Origin: an uncultured Clostridia bacterium
GTDB taxonomy: Bacteria > Bacillota > Clostridia > TANB77 > CAG-508
NCBI GenBank assembly: GCA_934149165.1
Contig: CAKPDY010000001.1
Coordinates: 41,630-105,629, forward strand
Length of the DNA: 64,000 bases
Direction of reading: 5' to 3'
Shown: positions 46,081-55,837 of the stretch, in pieces
Position numbering within the stretch: position 1 is the stretch's first letter
How the letters are laid out: each line of letters opens with the position of its first letter
Program-made: the position numbers and the translations under genes
Notes under the pieces: model-generated
What the model saw: only the letters and a program-made list of their open reading frames with translations
Database searches by the model: none
Told to the model about the DNA's origin: nothing

Positions 46081-47649
46081 TTATTTAATTTTGATTTCAG
46101 TTTCCGCCATTGTTTCAAAAGCATTGGCTCCCAAATTGGAACCAGACTTAATTGTCACCTTTTTAAGGTTCTGACAATTTGCAAAAGCATTGTTTCCAAT
46201 ATTTGCAGTGGTTTCCTTCAAACAAACTTCACTTATTGCTGTGCCCTCAAATGCACGTTCACCTATGTATTCCACTTTATAGAAATTAAATGCATTTAAC
46301 ATGCTACATCTATAAAATGATTGTTCAAGGATTTGTGTAACTTCTTTAAATTCGTTTATTGAATACAAAGAAATACATTCTCTAAACGCACATCTTCCTA
46401 TTTTGGCAATTTTTTCGGCATTAAACTGAACACACTTAAGCTCTGTGCATGACTCAAAAATATTATCTGGTATTTCTGTAAGTTTGCTGCTTTCAATGCC
46501 TACGTCGGTAAGCTTTTTAGCTCCTTTAAAACACGATTTTCCTATTTTTGTAACATTTTTTCCAAAGTATACACTCTTCAAGTTATAACATTCTCTAAAT
46601 GTGTTTGTACCTATTAAAGCAATGTTTGTGCAATACAATTTTTCAATTGCACTGTATGCAAATGCTGAATCTTTTATAGTTTCTATTAAATCCATGCTTA
46701 CATACTTGAGCTTAACACAGCCATAAAATGCCTCTGTTTCAATTACTTTGCACTGTTCAAGATTCATAACTTCAATTCCTGAGCAACCTTTAAAAGCTGC
46801 TTTTCCTATGTTTCTGATTCTTTCAGGGAACAGGTTAGGATCATTTACTCCGAGCTTTTTGCAACCTTCAAAACATGATTCTCCAACACCTGTGATTTTG
46901 CACAATCTTATTTCTTCCAAGTTAACACACTTGTAAAATGTTTTCTTTTCAAGTGATGTTACCAAACTTTTTTCAAGAAAAGCTATTTTTTCGAGTGAAG
47001 TGCACTCTGCAAATGCTTCTCTTCCAATAGATTCCAGATTTTTTGTGCAACAGAAATCTACCAGATTTTTGCAATTGTAAAAGCAACCTTCGCCAATACT
47101 TATAATTCCGCCTTTACATATAACCTTTTCAATTTCTGAATTTGCAAAAGCATAATCTTCAAAAATGCAATTTCCATTTGTCTGAAATGTGCGGATATTC
47201 GAATTTTCAAAAGCTGATTTTCCGATATACGCATCTTTCACAACAATTTTCAGTACATTGGTTTCTTTAAATGCCTCGTCTGAAATAAAAAGTTTTTCTG
47301 CCTGCAGTGTTACTTCTTCCAGATTGTAGCAACCAGAAAATGCGCCTATTCCTATTTTTTCTATGCTTTTAGGGATAACTACTTTTCTTATAAAGGTATT
47401 TCCCATAAATGCACAATCAGGAATTACATTTCCAACTCCGTCCGGAAATGTCAATATGCCGTCATTTTTTTCTGCATCCTTAATTGCATTTCTGATTATC
47501 TGTTTTTTGAGTTCCACATTAAGTTCCACTTCATTGCTAGTACTGGTTTTGCTGCTTTTGGGCTGATTGTTTACAGCTTCAACTTTAGCTATTAACCGTT
47601 CCTTTCCTTCTTTGAACTTTGACAATACTGTCTGAAACTTCTGTTTCAA
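46081..47649 (-). CDS. Leucine-rich-repeat (BspA type, LRR_5) protein
   Basis: A 522-residue protein made almost wholly of about 22-23-residue repeats of the form IGxxAFxGCxxLxxVxI (for example IGIGAFSGCYNLEEVTL, AFKGCSGIEVMNLEQC), the LRR_5/BspA family, usually binding surfaces or other proteins. The first 60 residues are not repeats; there is no signal peptide or membrane segment, so it appears cytoplasmic. The start is TTG 47649, nine bases after AAAGGAG. It holds the only in-frame CGG I found in the window's uninterrupted genes (47598-47596, residue 18). Codon and base use (more C and G in third positions) differ from the housekeeping genes, suggesting acquisition. Confidence 0.88.
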   Translation of the reverse strand: MKQKFQTVLSKFKEGKERLIAKVEAVNNQPKSSKTSTSNEVELNVELKKQIIRNAIKDAEKNDGILTFPDGVGNVIPDCAFMGNTFIRKVVIPKSIEKIGIGAFSGCYNLEEVTLQAEKLFISDEAFKETNVLKIVVKDAYIGKSAFENSNIRTFQTNGNCIFEDYAFANSEIEKVICKGGIISIGEGCFYNCKNLVDFCCTKNLESIGREAFAECTSLEKIAFLEKSLVTSLEKKTFYKCVNLEEIRLCKITGVGESCFEGCKKLGVNDPNLFPERIRNIGKAAFKGCSGIEVMNLEQCKVIETEAFYGCVKLKYVSMDLIETIKDSAFAYSAIEKLYCTNIALIGTNTFRECYNLKSVYFGKNVTKIGKSCFKGAKKLTDVGIESSKLTEIPDNIFESCTELKCVQFNAEKIAKIGRCAFRECISLYSINEFKEVTQILEQSFYRCSMLNAFNFYKVEYIGERAFEGTAISEVCLKETTANIGNNAFANCQNLKKVTIKSGSNLGANAFETMAETEIKIK

Positions 47650-47763
47650 AATAAAACACTCCTTTTAGGTGACAATCGCCACCAACCATAAATTTTAATG
47701 TATCTATTCTATCACATTTTACATAATTTGTAAAGCTTTTTGTCAAAATTTTTCGTAAACAAA

Positions 47764-48903
47764 TTATTTTTCTATGTATCCACTAATAGCTTCAGTATAC
47801 ATATTTTCTTTAATAGACTTATATCTCTCCCCATCATAATCATCAGTAAAACCATTATAAGCTTTATAAATATCACCTTTTTCAGTGTCATAAACTCTTT
47901 CATACCCTAATATTGCATCACTTTGCTTTTGGCTCATTATGTCATAGCTAGCACTTCTTTTTTCCCATGAAGACATTATACCATCTGAAATTTGATTGCA
48001 AATGTTTCTAACACTTTGGAAATTTGCCATTACAGCATCTTGTTGGTTATAAAACTGATTAATAAATGTTTCTGAAAAGTTTAGAGAAGATACCATAGTA
48101 TTTAAATTTTCTTCCCAATCTATAAATTCATCTTTAGGTGCTGTAATAAATACTGTATTATAAACACTTAAATAATATATATCAATTTGTTTTCCTGACA
48201 TTATATCTTCATTAACATAGTATGGACCTGGATCATATACATATGCTGTAAATAATCCCTCTGCGTCTTTTCCATTACTATCTTTAAATGTTGCCCTTAC
48301 TATATCTCCACCTAATGCTGAAGTTCCTAATTTATCAACAACAGTAAAATTACTTAATGTTGGAAAGGTAAATGAAGAAGTATTATTTATAGGTCCTAAT
48401 TCATTAAAAATTTTATAAAATCCTTCAGTTGTTTTTTCTGATATAACTGGATTTTTTGCAAACATATTATTTGGATAGTATTTTTGTTGGAAATTTTTAG
48501 CATCTTGTGATTTATTATAACCTTCTGTTTTCATATTAAAAAACATTTGATATGAAGGATTTTGTGGATCATATGCTTTAATTGTATAATGTATATAATC
48601 ACCTATTACATCAACTTTCCAGCCTTCAGGTATCTTCATTGTAAATAATCCATTATTAAATTCTGTAAATTTAATTTTTTTAGCTTCACTTTCTCTTATT
48701 TTAACATTTTCATTTTTAGAAGTGTCTTTATTATTATTTGTTGTTTTATTATTATCATTTTTATTTGTACTACTACTTGTACTATTTTCATTTTTTTCGT
48801 TACTATTTATTATATTTTTTTCTATAAAAATCCCCCCTATAATAGCACCTATAATAACAATTATACTAATAATTATTATAAATATTATTTTACTTTTTTT
48901 CAA
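47764..48903 (-). CDS. Membrane-anchored protein of unknown function
   Basis: A 379-residue protein. Residues about 5-28 form one hydrophobic helix (IIFIIIISIIVIIGAIIGGIF), then a Ser/Thr/Asn-rich linker to about residue 70, then an extracytoplasmic domain starting FNNGLFTMKIPEGWKVD. That opening resembles PsbP-like or lipoprotein-like domains of clostridial proteins, but I do not recognise a named family. No lipobox cysteine is present. TTG 48903 after GGGGG. Confidence 0.7.
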   Translation of the reverse strand: MKKSKIIFIIIISIIVIIGAIIGGIFIEKNIINSNEKNENSTSSSTNKNDNNKTTNNNKDTSKNENVKIRESEAKKIKFTEFNNGLFTMKIPEGWKVDVIGDYIHYTIKAYDPQNPSYQMFFNMKTEGYNKSQDAKNFQQKYYPNNMFAKNPVISEKTTEGFYKIFNELGPINNTSSFTFPTLSNFTVVDKLGTSALGGDIVRATFKDSNGKDAEGLFTAYVYDPGPYYVNEDIMSGKQIDIYYLSVYNTVFITAPKDEFIDWEENLNTMVSSLNFSETFINQFYNQQDAVMANFQSVRNICNQISDGIMSSWEKRSASYDIMSQKQSDAILGYERVYDTEKGDIYKAYNGFTDDYDGERYKSIKENMYTEAISGYIEK

Positions 48904-48973
48904 TCTATATACCCCCTTGTATTTATAATTACAATTTTATTATAACATATAATAATATTTTGTGTATTATTTA

Positions 48974-49003
48974 TTACCAAAAATTCAACTGTTTTTTTGG
49001 TAA
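48974..49003 (+). promoter_or_regulatory. Inverted repeat upstream of the HTH-regulator promoter
   Basis: TTACCAAAAA and TTTTTGGTAA separated by about ten bases, adjoining the -35 box of the next promoter; candidate autoregulatory operator. Confidence 0.5.
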
Positions 49004-49031
49004 TTGATTTTTTTAAAATTTGTGGTATACT
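49004..49031 (+). promoter_or_regulatory. Promoter of the double-HTH gene
   Basis: TTGATT (49004-49009), 16 bases, TATACT (49026-49031) with an extended TGG before it. Confidence 0.65.
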
Positions 49032-49092
49032 ATCAGTCATAAATATTTAATTTTAGAAAGGAACTAATTACATAATTAGTATAGGTATTTTT

Positions 49093-50821
49093 ATGAATTT
49101 CAGTGAACAATTAAATACATATATAAAAAAAGCAAATTGTTCTTCAAAACAACTTGCAAATGCTTCAGGACTTTCTCCTGCTGTTATAAGTCGTTACCGT
49201 AATGGGGAAAGAACACCTAATATTAGAAGTAAACAATTAGATTTATTATCAGATGGATTATACACATTATTATGTGAAAAAAATATTGATATAAAAAAAG
49301 AAGAAATATACCAAAATCTTTCTGTAACATTAAATGATGTTCATATTGATTTAGAACAATTAACTAAAAATTTTAATGAACTTACATCTGTTTTAAACAT
49401 AAATATAGCAGAACTTTCTCGTAAAATGGGGTATGATTCTTCTTATCTTTCTAAGTTTCGTACAGGAAGTACATTTCCATCAAAACCTCAACTTTTCATA
49501 GATGATGTTTCTAATTTTATTGTTACTAAATATACATCTGAAGAAAATTTAAAATTGATTTCACTACTTATAAATTGTCCTGTTGAAGTTTTATATAAAA
49601 ATTCTGATTACTATGAACATTTAAGAAAGTGGTTTTCTACCAATACATCTGCTACTCAAAATTATGTTGAAAACTTCTTAAATCATTTAGATACTTTCGA
49701 TTTAAACGAATATATAAAAGCAATACATTTTGATGAAATGAAAGTTCCATATGTTCCTTTTTATAAATCTACTTCTAAAGATTATTATGGTATTGAAGAA
49801 ATGAAAAAGGGAGAATTAGACTTCTTTAAAGCAACTGTATTTTCAAAATCTACTGAACCTGTTTTTATGTGTAGTGACATGCCTATGGAAGATATGGCAC
49901 AAGATATTGATTTTGGTAAAAAATGGATGTTCGCAATTGCAATGACTTTAAAAAAAGGGTTACATTTAAATATAATCCATAATCTTGACAGACCTTTTAA
50001 TGAAATGATGTTAGGATTGGAAAGTTGGATACCTATTTATATGACAGGTCAAGTTTCACCTTATTATTTAAAGGGATATGAGGATACTGTATATTGCCAT
50101 TTTAACTATGTTTCAGGTTCAGTGGCTCTTACACGGAGAATGTATAAATGGATACCATGATAACGGAAAATATTTTTTAACAAGTAATAAAACTTATGTG
50201 TCTTATTATAAAACAAAATGCAAAAATTTACTTAACAAAGCAAAACCTCTTATGGAAATTTATAGAGCTGAATCACAAGGTTCTTTTAATGCTTTTATGG
50301 TTTCCAATTCAAAATTAAAGGGAAAACGTAGAAGAATATTATCATCATTGCCTATTCACACAATTTCTGATGAATTGCTTTTACGAATTCTAAAACATAA
50401 TAATATTTCTAATGAAGATATTAAAACCATAACTAAATCTGTACAAGAGCAAAAGAATTTAATTGCAAACATATTAGAAACAAGTATATTGGAAGATAAA
50501 ATATCAGAAATTTCTGAAAAGGATTTTGAAAAAAATCCTCCTATTCTTTCTCTTTCTGATAGTTTTTATGAAAATAAAGTTTATTATAGCTATGACGAAT
50601 ATGTTGAACATTTGAAATTAACAAAAGAATTTCAAAAAACTCATTCAAATTATAAAATTAGCCATAATTCTAATATTGTTTTTAAAAATATAAAAATTTA
50701 TTTTTTTGATGATAATTGGATTATGATTTCAAAAGATAATAGTCCTTCTATTCACTTTGTTATTCATCATCCCAAACTTATGGATGCTATTAATAAGTTC
50801 GTTCCCCCTGTTGTGGAGTAA
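49093..50821 (+). CDS. Double-HTH regulator, read through a +1 shift at CGG
   Basis: A 575-residue protein of unknown target. Two Cro/C1-type HTH domains lie at about residues 18-45 (SSKQLANASGLSPAVISRYR) and 95-120 (NIAELSRKMGYDSSYLSKFR), followed by about 400 residues I do not recognise. The upstream frame ends at 50160; the +1 frame continues to 50821. The shift point is CGG at 50134-50136: CTT ACA C GGA GAA TGT, restoring ALTGECINGYHDNGKYF. Unlike the other five, no family alignment is available to me, but the +1 frame is open for 229 codons with the same codon use. The ATG has only a weak SD (AGGT), with AAAGGAA further up beyond a small hairpin at 49064-49079. Confidence 0.78.
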
Positions 50822-50871
50822 TTTTTTATTTAATAGCAATTTTATAAAATATAAAGGAGGCATAATTGCAC

Positions 50872-53272
50872 ATGAATTCAAATTTACTAAAACTAGAATT
50901 CGACAAAATATTACAAATACTTTCATTATATTGTAAAACTTATATAGGAAAAAACATAATGATAAAACTTTTACCATCTAATAACAAAAATGAAGTTCGG
51001 AATTATGCAAAAGCAAACATCTGAGGCATGTTTGCTTTTAAACCGCTATGGCAATATTCCTTTAGATGAAATTGAAAACATAACTCCATATGTAAAAAAT
51101 TTAGAAAGTTTTATACCTCTTACACCAAAAGGATTACTAGATATTGCAAAGATTTTAAAAATTTCAAATGATTTAAAACAATATTTTGATTTTGCAAACA
51201 CTGAAACACCAGAATTAAAATTTAGTTTATTACAATCTGAATTTGAAAATTTGTATTCAAATGTAGGAATTTATCAAAATATTATTAAAGCAATTTTAGA
51301 TGAAAATACTATTGCAGACGATGCTTCAAAAACCTTAAACTCTTTGCGAAGAAATAGACGTAGACTAGAAAGTAGCATAAAAGAAAAGTTAAATTCCTTT
51401 ATACACTCTTCTACTTATTCAAAATATATTATGGAACCAATTATTACTATTCGTAATGATAGATATGTTATTCCTGTTAAAATTGAATATAAAGAAAATG
51501 TAACTGGTTTAATACATGATATATCTGCAAGTGGCTCTACTGTATATATTGAGCCAACTTCAATATTTGATTTAAATAATCAAATTAATAATATAAAACT
51601 TGAGGAAAATATAGAAATAGAAAAAATATTAGATAATTTATCAAAACAACTTTATCCTATTATTGATAATATAAAACAAACCATAAATTCAATTGGAACT
51701 ATTGATTTTATATTTGCAAAAGCTAAGTATTCTCAAGTAATGGATTGTGTTGAACCTATTATAAACACAGACAAATTTATAGATTTAAAACAGGCTCGTC
51801 ATCCATTAATTAATGTTAAAACTGTTGTACCTATAGATATTAATTTAGGAAAAGATTTTACATCTTTAATAATAACTGGTCCTAATACAGGTGGTAAAAC
51901 TGTTACTTTAAAAACTGTTGGATTACTGTGTGTAATGGGGTGTTCTGGTCTTCACATACCTGCTAGAGAAAACAGCAGTATTTATGTATTTGACAATATT
52001 TTTGCTGATATTGGTGATGAACAAAGTATTCAAGAATCTTTAAGTACATTTTCTTCACATATTGTGAACATTATTTCAATTTTAAAAGAATCAACTGAAA
52101 ATAGTTTGGTTTTAATAGATGAATTAGGTTCTGGTACAGACCCTTTAGAAGGTGCTAATTTAGCAATAAGTATTTTAGAAAATTTTCATTCAAAAGGTAC
52201 ACTAACACTTACAACCACGCATTATTCAGAAATTAAAAATTATGCCTTAGTAACTACTGGATTTGAAAATGCTAGTTCTGAATTTGATATTGAAAATCTT
52301 CGTCCTACTTACAAAATTTTAATTGGTGTTCCTGGAAAAAGTAATGCTTTTGCAATAAGTAGAAAATTAGGGCTACCTGAGCCAATTTTAAAAAGAGCAC
52401 AAAATTTGCTTACAGAAGACAATATAAGTGTTGAGGAATTAATAAAAAATATTTATGATGATAAATTGATAATTGAAAAAGAAAAAGAGAAAATTCTGCA
52501 AAATTCTAATCAAGTTGAAATGCTAAGAAAAAAACTTCAAACTAATGTATCTGATGTTGAACATAGAAAAAATGAAATTATTAATAATGCTAAAAATGAA
52601 GCTAGAAATATTTTAATTTCTGCTAAAGAAGATGCTAATAATATTATAAAAAAATTAAATGAATTATGTGAAAACACTGATACTAACACATTAAAATCTG
52701 CAAATAAACTACGTGATAGTTTAAATACAAATATAAAAAATAATTTAAATGAATTATCTAACAATACTTCTTCTTCTAAAAATTTAGAACCATTACAAAT
52801 ATCTATAGGAATGGAAGCACTTGTACACCCATTTAATATGGTTGGAACAATTTTAACAATGCCTAATAAAAATAAAGAAGTACTTGTACAATTTGGAAAT
52901 ACTAAAACTAATATAAAAGTTGAAAATCTAGAATTAATATCACACACTAAAAACTCTAATACTAACAAAAATAATTCAAACTTTTCAAATGATTCATATT
53001 CAAAATCAACATTAAAGTCAAAAAATATATCACCTGAAATTAATGTAATAGGTCAAAATGTTGAAGATGCTTTATTTATTATTGACAAATATTTAGATGA
53101 TTGTTATTTAGCGAATTTGCCAACAGCAAGAATTGTTCATGGAAAAGGAACTGGAAAACTTAGAGATGGCATACATTTATTTTTAAGAAAACATCCTCAT
53201 GTGCAGTCTTTTAGGTTAGGTACATTTGGAGAAGGTGAAATGGGAGTTACAATTGTTGAATTTAAAAAATAA
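50872..53272 (+). CDS. mutS2: Endonuclease MutS2, read through a +1 shift at CGG
   Basis: MutS-family ATPase that acts on stalled ribosomes and recombination structures. Start ATG 50872 (a TTG at 50866 in the same frame is nearer to AAAGGAGG). The first 42 codons (LEFDKILQILSLYCKT) match the MutS2 N-terminus and the frame then ends at a TGA a few codons past CGG 50998-51000: GAA GTT C GGA ATT ATG. The +1 frame continues with TSEACLLLNRYGNIPL, Walker A TGPNTGGKTVTLKT, Walker B LVLIDELGSGTDP and a C-terminal Smr domain (ARIVHGKGTGKLRDG, HPHVQSFRLG). Restored length 799 residues, normal for MutS2. Confidence 0.92.
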
Positions 53273-53278
53273 GTTAAG

Positions 53279-53310
53279 AAAAAGACTGGCAATATCAGCC
53301 AGTCTTTTTG
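53279..53310. terminator. Terminator after mutS2
   Basis: Stem AAAAAGACTGGC / GCCAGTCTTTTT with loop AATATCA right after the mutS2 stop; usable also by the convergent gene. Confidence 0.88.
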
Positions 53311-53324
53311 AGGTTTTTACCTAA

Positions 53325-54380
53325 TTATACTATTTTATATTCATATTTTTTATTATTTTTGTTATTGGATTTCATTATTTTCTGTGTTATTTCACAAATT
53401 TCTTTATCTGTTTCATCAAATATAAGAATTACTGAAGAATCGTCTACCTGTATTTTGTTAATAACAAGTATAATTTTTGTAACTACTCTACCTTTTTTAG
53501 CCGAATATTCACCAAGTTCGCCTTCAGTCAATTCATAGAACATAGTACTTATTTCATTTGGTTCCAGTTCATATGCATTAACATAATGGTCGTACTGTTT
53601 TGCATTTTCTTCATTATTTCCGCAATACACTGTGATTTTAGCAAGCTTTCTTATATTATCATTTATCTGCTTTTCCTCTTTTTCAGACATTTCAATAAGC
53701 TCTGAGTTTTCTTTCAAACTTTTTTCAAGCTCACTCATATCTTCTTCTATTTTTGATGCTATTTTTTTTGCTTTCTCAACTGCTTTAGCAAGTTCGTTCA
53801 TATTATTTTCAGCATCATTTGTAAGTTTTTTAATTTTTGCACTGATGTCTTCCTTGGTTTTCAAAAGCTCATTTTTATATTCTTTATTTTTTTCTTTCTT
53901 TTCAAGCCATTCTTCAAGTTCTGTAATTTCCTTTTTTTCAGAAACAGCATTATTTTCAGCATTTTCAGAGTTATTTTTTTCTGGAGCATTTTTTGGAGCA
54001 TTTTTTGGTGCATTATTTTCCATATTCATAATAGAATTAACCGGAATAAATTTTGCTTCTCCAACATTAATATTTTCTGAATATTCGCTAATGGCATTTC
54101 TGGCATTTTCTACAAGTTTTTTAAACTCTTTTGAAACATTTTCAGTTTCATTCATCTTTTTCTCTTCCTTTGCTTTTCTCTCTTCAGCCTTTTTGGTATT
54201 TTCATCGATTTTAGAGATAAGCTCTTTCGGAGTTGAGTCTTCAAACTTATAAAGTTTATAAAGTTTCTCTGTAAATCTTTCTTTGCTTGTGCAGTTAAAG
54301 AAAGTAACCATCTGGTTCCATGTCCAGCCTTTGCGAACCTTATCACGAATTCTGCCAGCTTCGAATCTGTTAGCATTCAT
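53325..54380 (-). CDS. Coiled-coil protein of a duplicated HTH/coiled-coil module (copy A)
   Basis: A 351-residue protein without a recognised family. The N-terminal about 60 residues contain QMVTFFNCTSKE and KLYKLYKF; then a Lys/Glu-rich coiled coil broken by short APKNAPKNAP repeats (about 130); then a second long coiled coil (about 170-250); and a globular C-terminal part with VINKIQVDDSSVILIFDE. Both ends are clearly related to the protein at 54881-55804. It follows its HTH partner by four bases with AGGAGG inside that gene's end, so the two are made together. Confidence 0.75.
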   Translation of the reverse strand: MNANRFEAGRIRDKVRKGWTWNQMVTFFNCTSKERFTEKLYKLYKFEDSTPKELISKIDENTKKAEERKAKEEKKMNETENVSKEFKKLVENARNAISEYSENINVGEAKFIPVNSIMNMENNAPKNAPKNAPEKNNSENAENNAVSEKKEITELEEWLEKKEKNKEYKNELLKTKEDISAKIKKLTNDAENNMNELAKAVEKAKKIASKIEEDMSELEKSLKENSELIEMSEKEEKQINDNIRKLAKITVYCGNNEENAKQYDHYVNAYELEPNEISTMFYELTEGELGEYSAKKGRVVTKIILVINKIQVDDSSVILIFDETDKEICEITQKIMKSNNKNNKKYEYKIV

Positions 54381-54384
54381 ATTT

Positions 54385-54711
54385 TTATCCTCCTATATTT
54401 TTCAGGGTTTCCAATATGCTTTTAAGTCTTTCCATAGTTTCGTATGCTTCTTTACTAACTTCTTCAAAAGTTTTTTTACTTTTTTTAGAACTTTCTACAT
54501 CTTCCTTTTTTGTATTAACAACACTTTTTCTAACGGAATATGTATATTTATCCACTCCATTGATTTCCTCGAAATTTCTTACTTTTTTGTAAAGTGTGGA
54601 TCTGCCAATTCCAAGTATTTTGGCTATCTGTTTAACAGATTTACCTTTCTTCCAGAGAACATCAAATTCTTTGGCTTGACTTTTCATTAATTCTGGCTTT
54701 TCTTCATTCAT
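54385..54711 (-). CDS. Small HTH protein of the duplicated module (copy A)
   Basis: A 108-residue protein with a resolvase-like HTH: WKKGKSVKQIAKILGIGRST at about 20-39, then a Lys-rich linker and a C-terminal helix ETMERLKSILETLKNIGG. No recombinase catalytic domain is present. The partner gene follows immediately. The predicted -35/-10 promoter upstream is perfect, so it is probably well expressed. Function unknown; a DNA-binding adaptor for the coiled-coil partner is my guess. Confidence 0.72.
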   Translation of the reverse strand: MNEEKPELMKSQAKEFDVLWKKGKSVKQIAKILGIGRSTLYKKVRNFEEINGVDKYTYSVRKSVVNTKKEDVESSKKSKKTFEEVSKEAYETMERLKSILETLKNIGG

Positions 54712-54797
54712 TTTAACTCCTTTTGCTAAAAGTTTCCAATAACGTATGATTTTTTATTTAGGTAAATTATCGACCTCCTTAATGTTATAATGCAACT

Positions 54798-54826
54798 ATT
54801 ATATCACTTCTAGCATTTTATGTCAA
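54798..54826 (-). promoter_or_regulatory. Consensus promoter of module copy A
   Basis: TTGACA (54826-54821), 17 bases, TATAAT (54803-54798) on the minus strand: perfect vegetative promoter, starting only ten bases past the terminator of copy B. Confidence 0.85.
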
Positions 54827-54835
54827 CACTTTTTC

Positions 54836-54871
54836 AAAAAAAAAAAGAGCCAACCATTATGGTCAGCTCAA
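54836..54871 (-). terminator. Terminator after module copy B
   Basis: Hairpin GAGCTGACCAT / ATGGTTGGCTC followed by ten T residues on the minus strand. Confidence 0.88.
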
Positions 54872-54880
54872 TTGGGATTA

Positions 54881-55804
54881 TTATTTTTCTTTTATCACGC
54901 ATTTGCATTTCATAATATCTGCCAAAAATCTGGATATTTCACTATCTTTTTCAAACACCAACTGTATCTGACGATTCTCAAAATCCTTTTCGATTATTGA
55001 AATACAAACCAAAATTTCTGCAACCTTTTTCAGGCTTTTCGCCTTCAATTCTTCTGCATGTTTACAAATTTCTGGATTGCAAAGCAATTCATCTATTTTC
55101 TTGATGACCACTTCTTTTTCAAACTCAAAATCTTTCAATTTTCCATCTGAACTTATATCTTCAATAGAATCGCAAACCAAACTGTATTTTTTATATTTTT
55201 CAATTTGCTCTTCAATAGAATTTTTTTCGTCTTTGCATAATTTAAGAAATTCAGAGTTTTCAGCAATTTTTTCGTTTGCATCTGCTATTATTATTCCAAA
55301 TTCCTCTGCCTGCTTTTTGTATGATGTTACAATATTTTCTATCTCATGCAACTTATCATACACTTCACTTAATTTTGTAATTGCATTATGCTTCTGACTA
55401 AAAAGTTTCTTTTTTTCACTTTCAAAGTAACAAATTTCCTTAACAACATTTTCCAAGTTAATTGTAAGTGCATCTAATACATCTTCACTTTTACTTGATG
55501 CAACATTATTATTTATTGGTACAATTTCTTCAATTTCTTCAATGTTCAGGTTAACATCTTCAACATTATTTTTAACATTGTTTTTAACCTTTTTTTCCTT
55601 TTTTGCCTTTTTGTTAATCTTTGAATTTTTTTCAATTCTTCTTGTAATTCTATTTCTATCACTTTCTCTGTATCTGTAAACTCTGTTTACTTCATGCTTC
55701 AATTCTTCTTCACCTTTCATTCCAAAGTAAGCAATAATCTGTTCTGCTCCCATATTTTTATCTAAACAAAAGTTGAGTGTCTTTGCATTAAAATTCTGAA
55801 TCAT
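54881..55804 (-). CDS. Coiled-coil protein of the duplicated module (copy B)
   Basis: A 307-residue paralogue of the protein at 53325-54380. N-terminal part with QIIAYFGMKGEEELKHEV, basic stretch (about 60-80), long coiled coil (about 110-215) and C-terminal segment IIEKDFENRQIQLVFEKDSE, matching the paralogue's C-terminus in pattern. No signal peptide or membrane helix. ATG 55804 has AAGGAGG and comes 33 bases after its HTH partner. Confidence 0.75.
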   Translation of the reverse strand: MIQNFNAKTLNFCLDKNMGAEQIIAYFGMKGEEELKHEVNRVYRYRESDRNRITRRIEKNSKINKKAKKEKKVKNNVKNNVEDVNLNIEEIEEIVPINNNVASSKSEDVLDALTINLENVVKEICYFESEKKKLFSQKHNAITKLSEVYDKLHEIENIVTSYKKQAEEFGIIIADANEKIAENSEFLKLCKDEKNSIEEQIEKYKKYSLVCDSIEDISSDGKLKDFEFEKEVVIKKIDELLCNPEICKHAEELKAKSLKKVAEILVCISIIEKDFENRQIQLVFEKDSEISRFLADIMKCKCVIKEK

Positions 55805-55837
55805 TAATTTTTCCTCCTTAGTTTATGTTGTTAAAAT

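Noticed and set aside
54385..54711. Serine recombinase or resolvase
   Set aside because: Only the resolvase-like HTH is present; there is no catalytic domain and no element ends were found.
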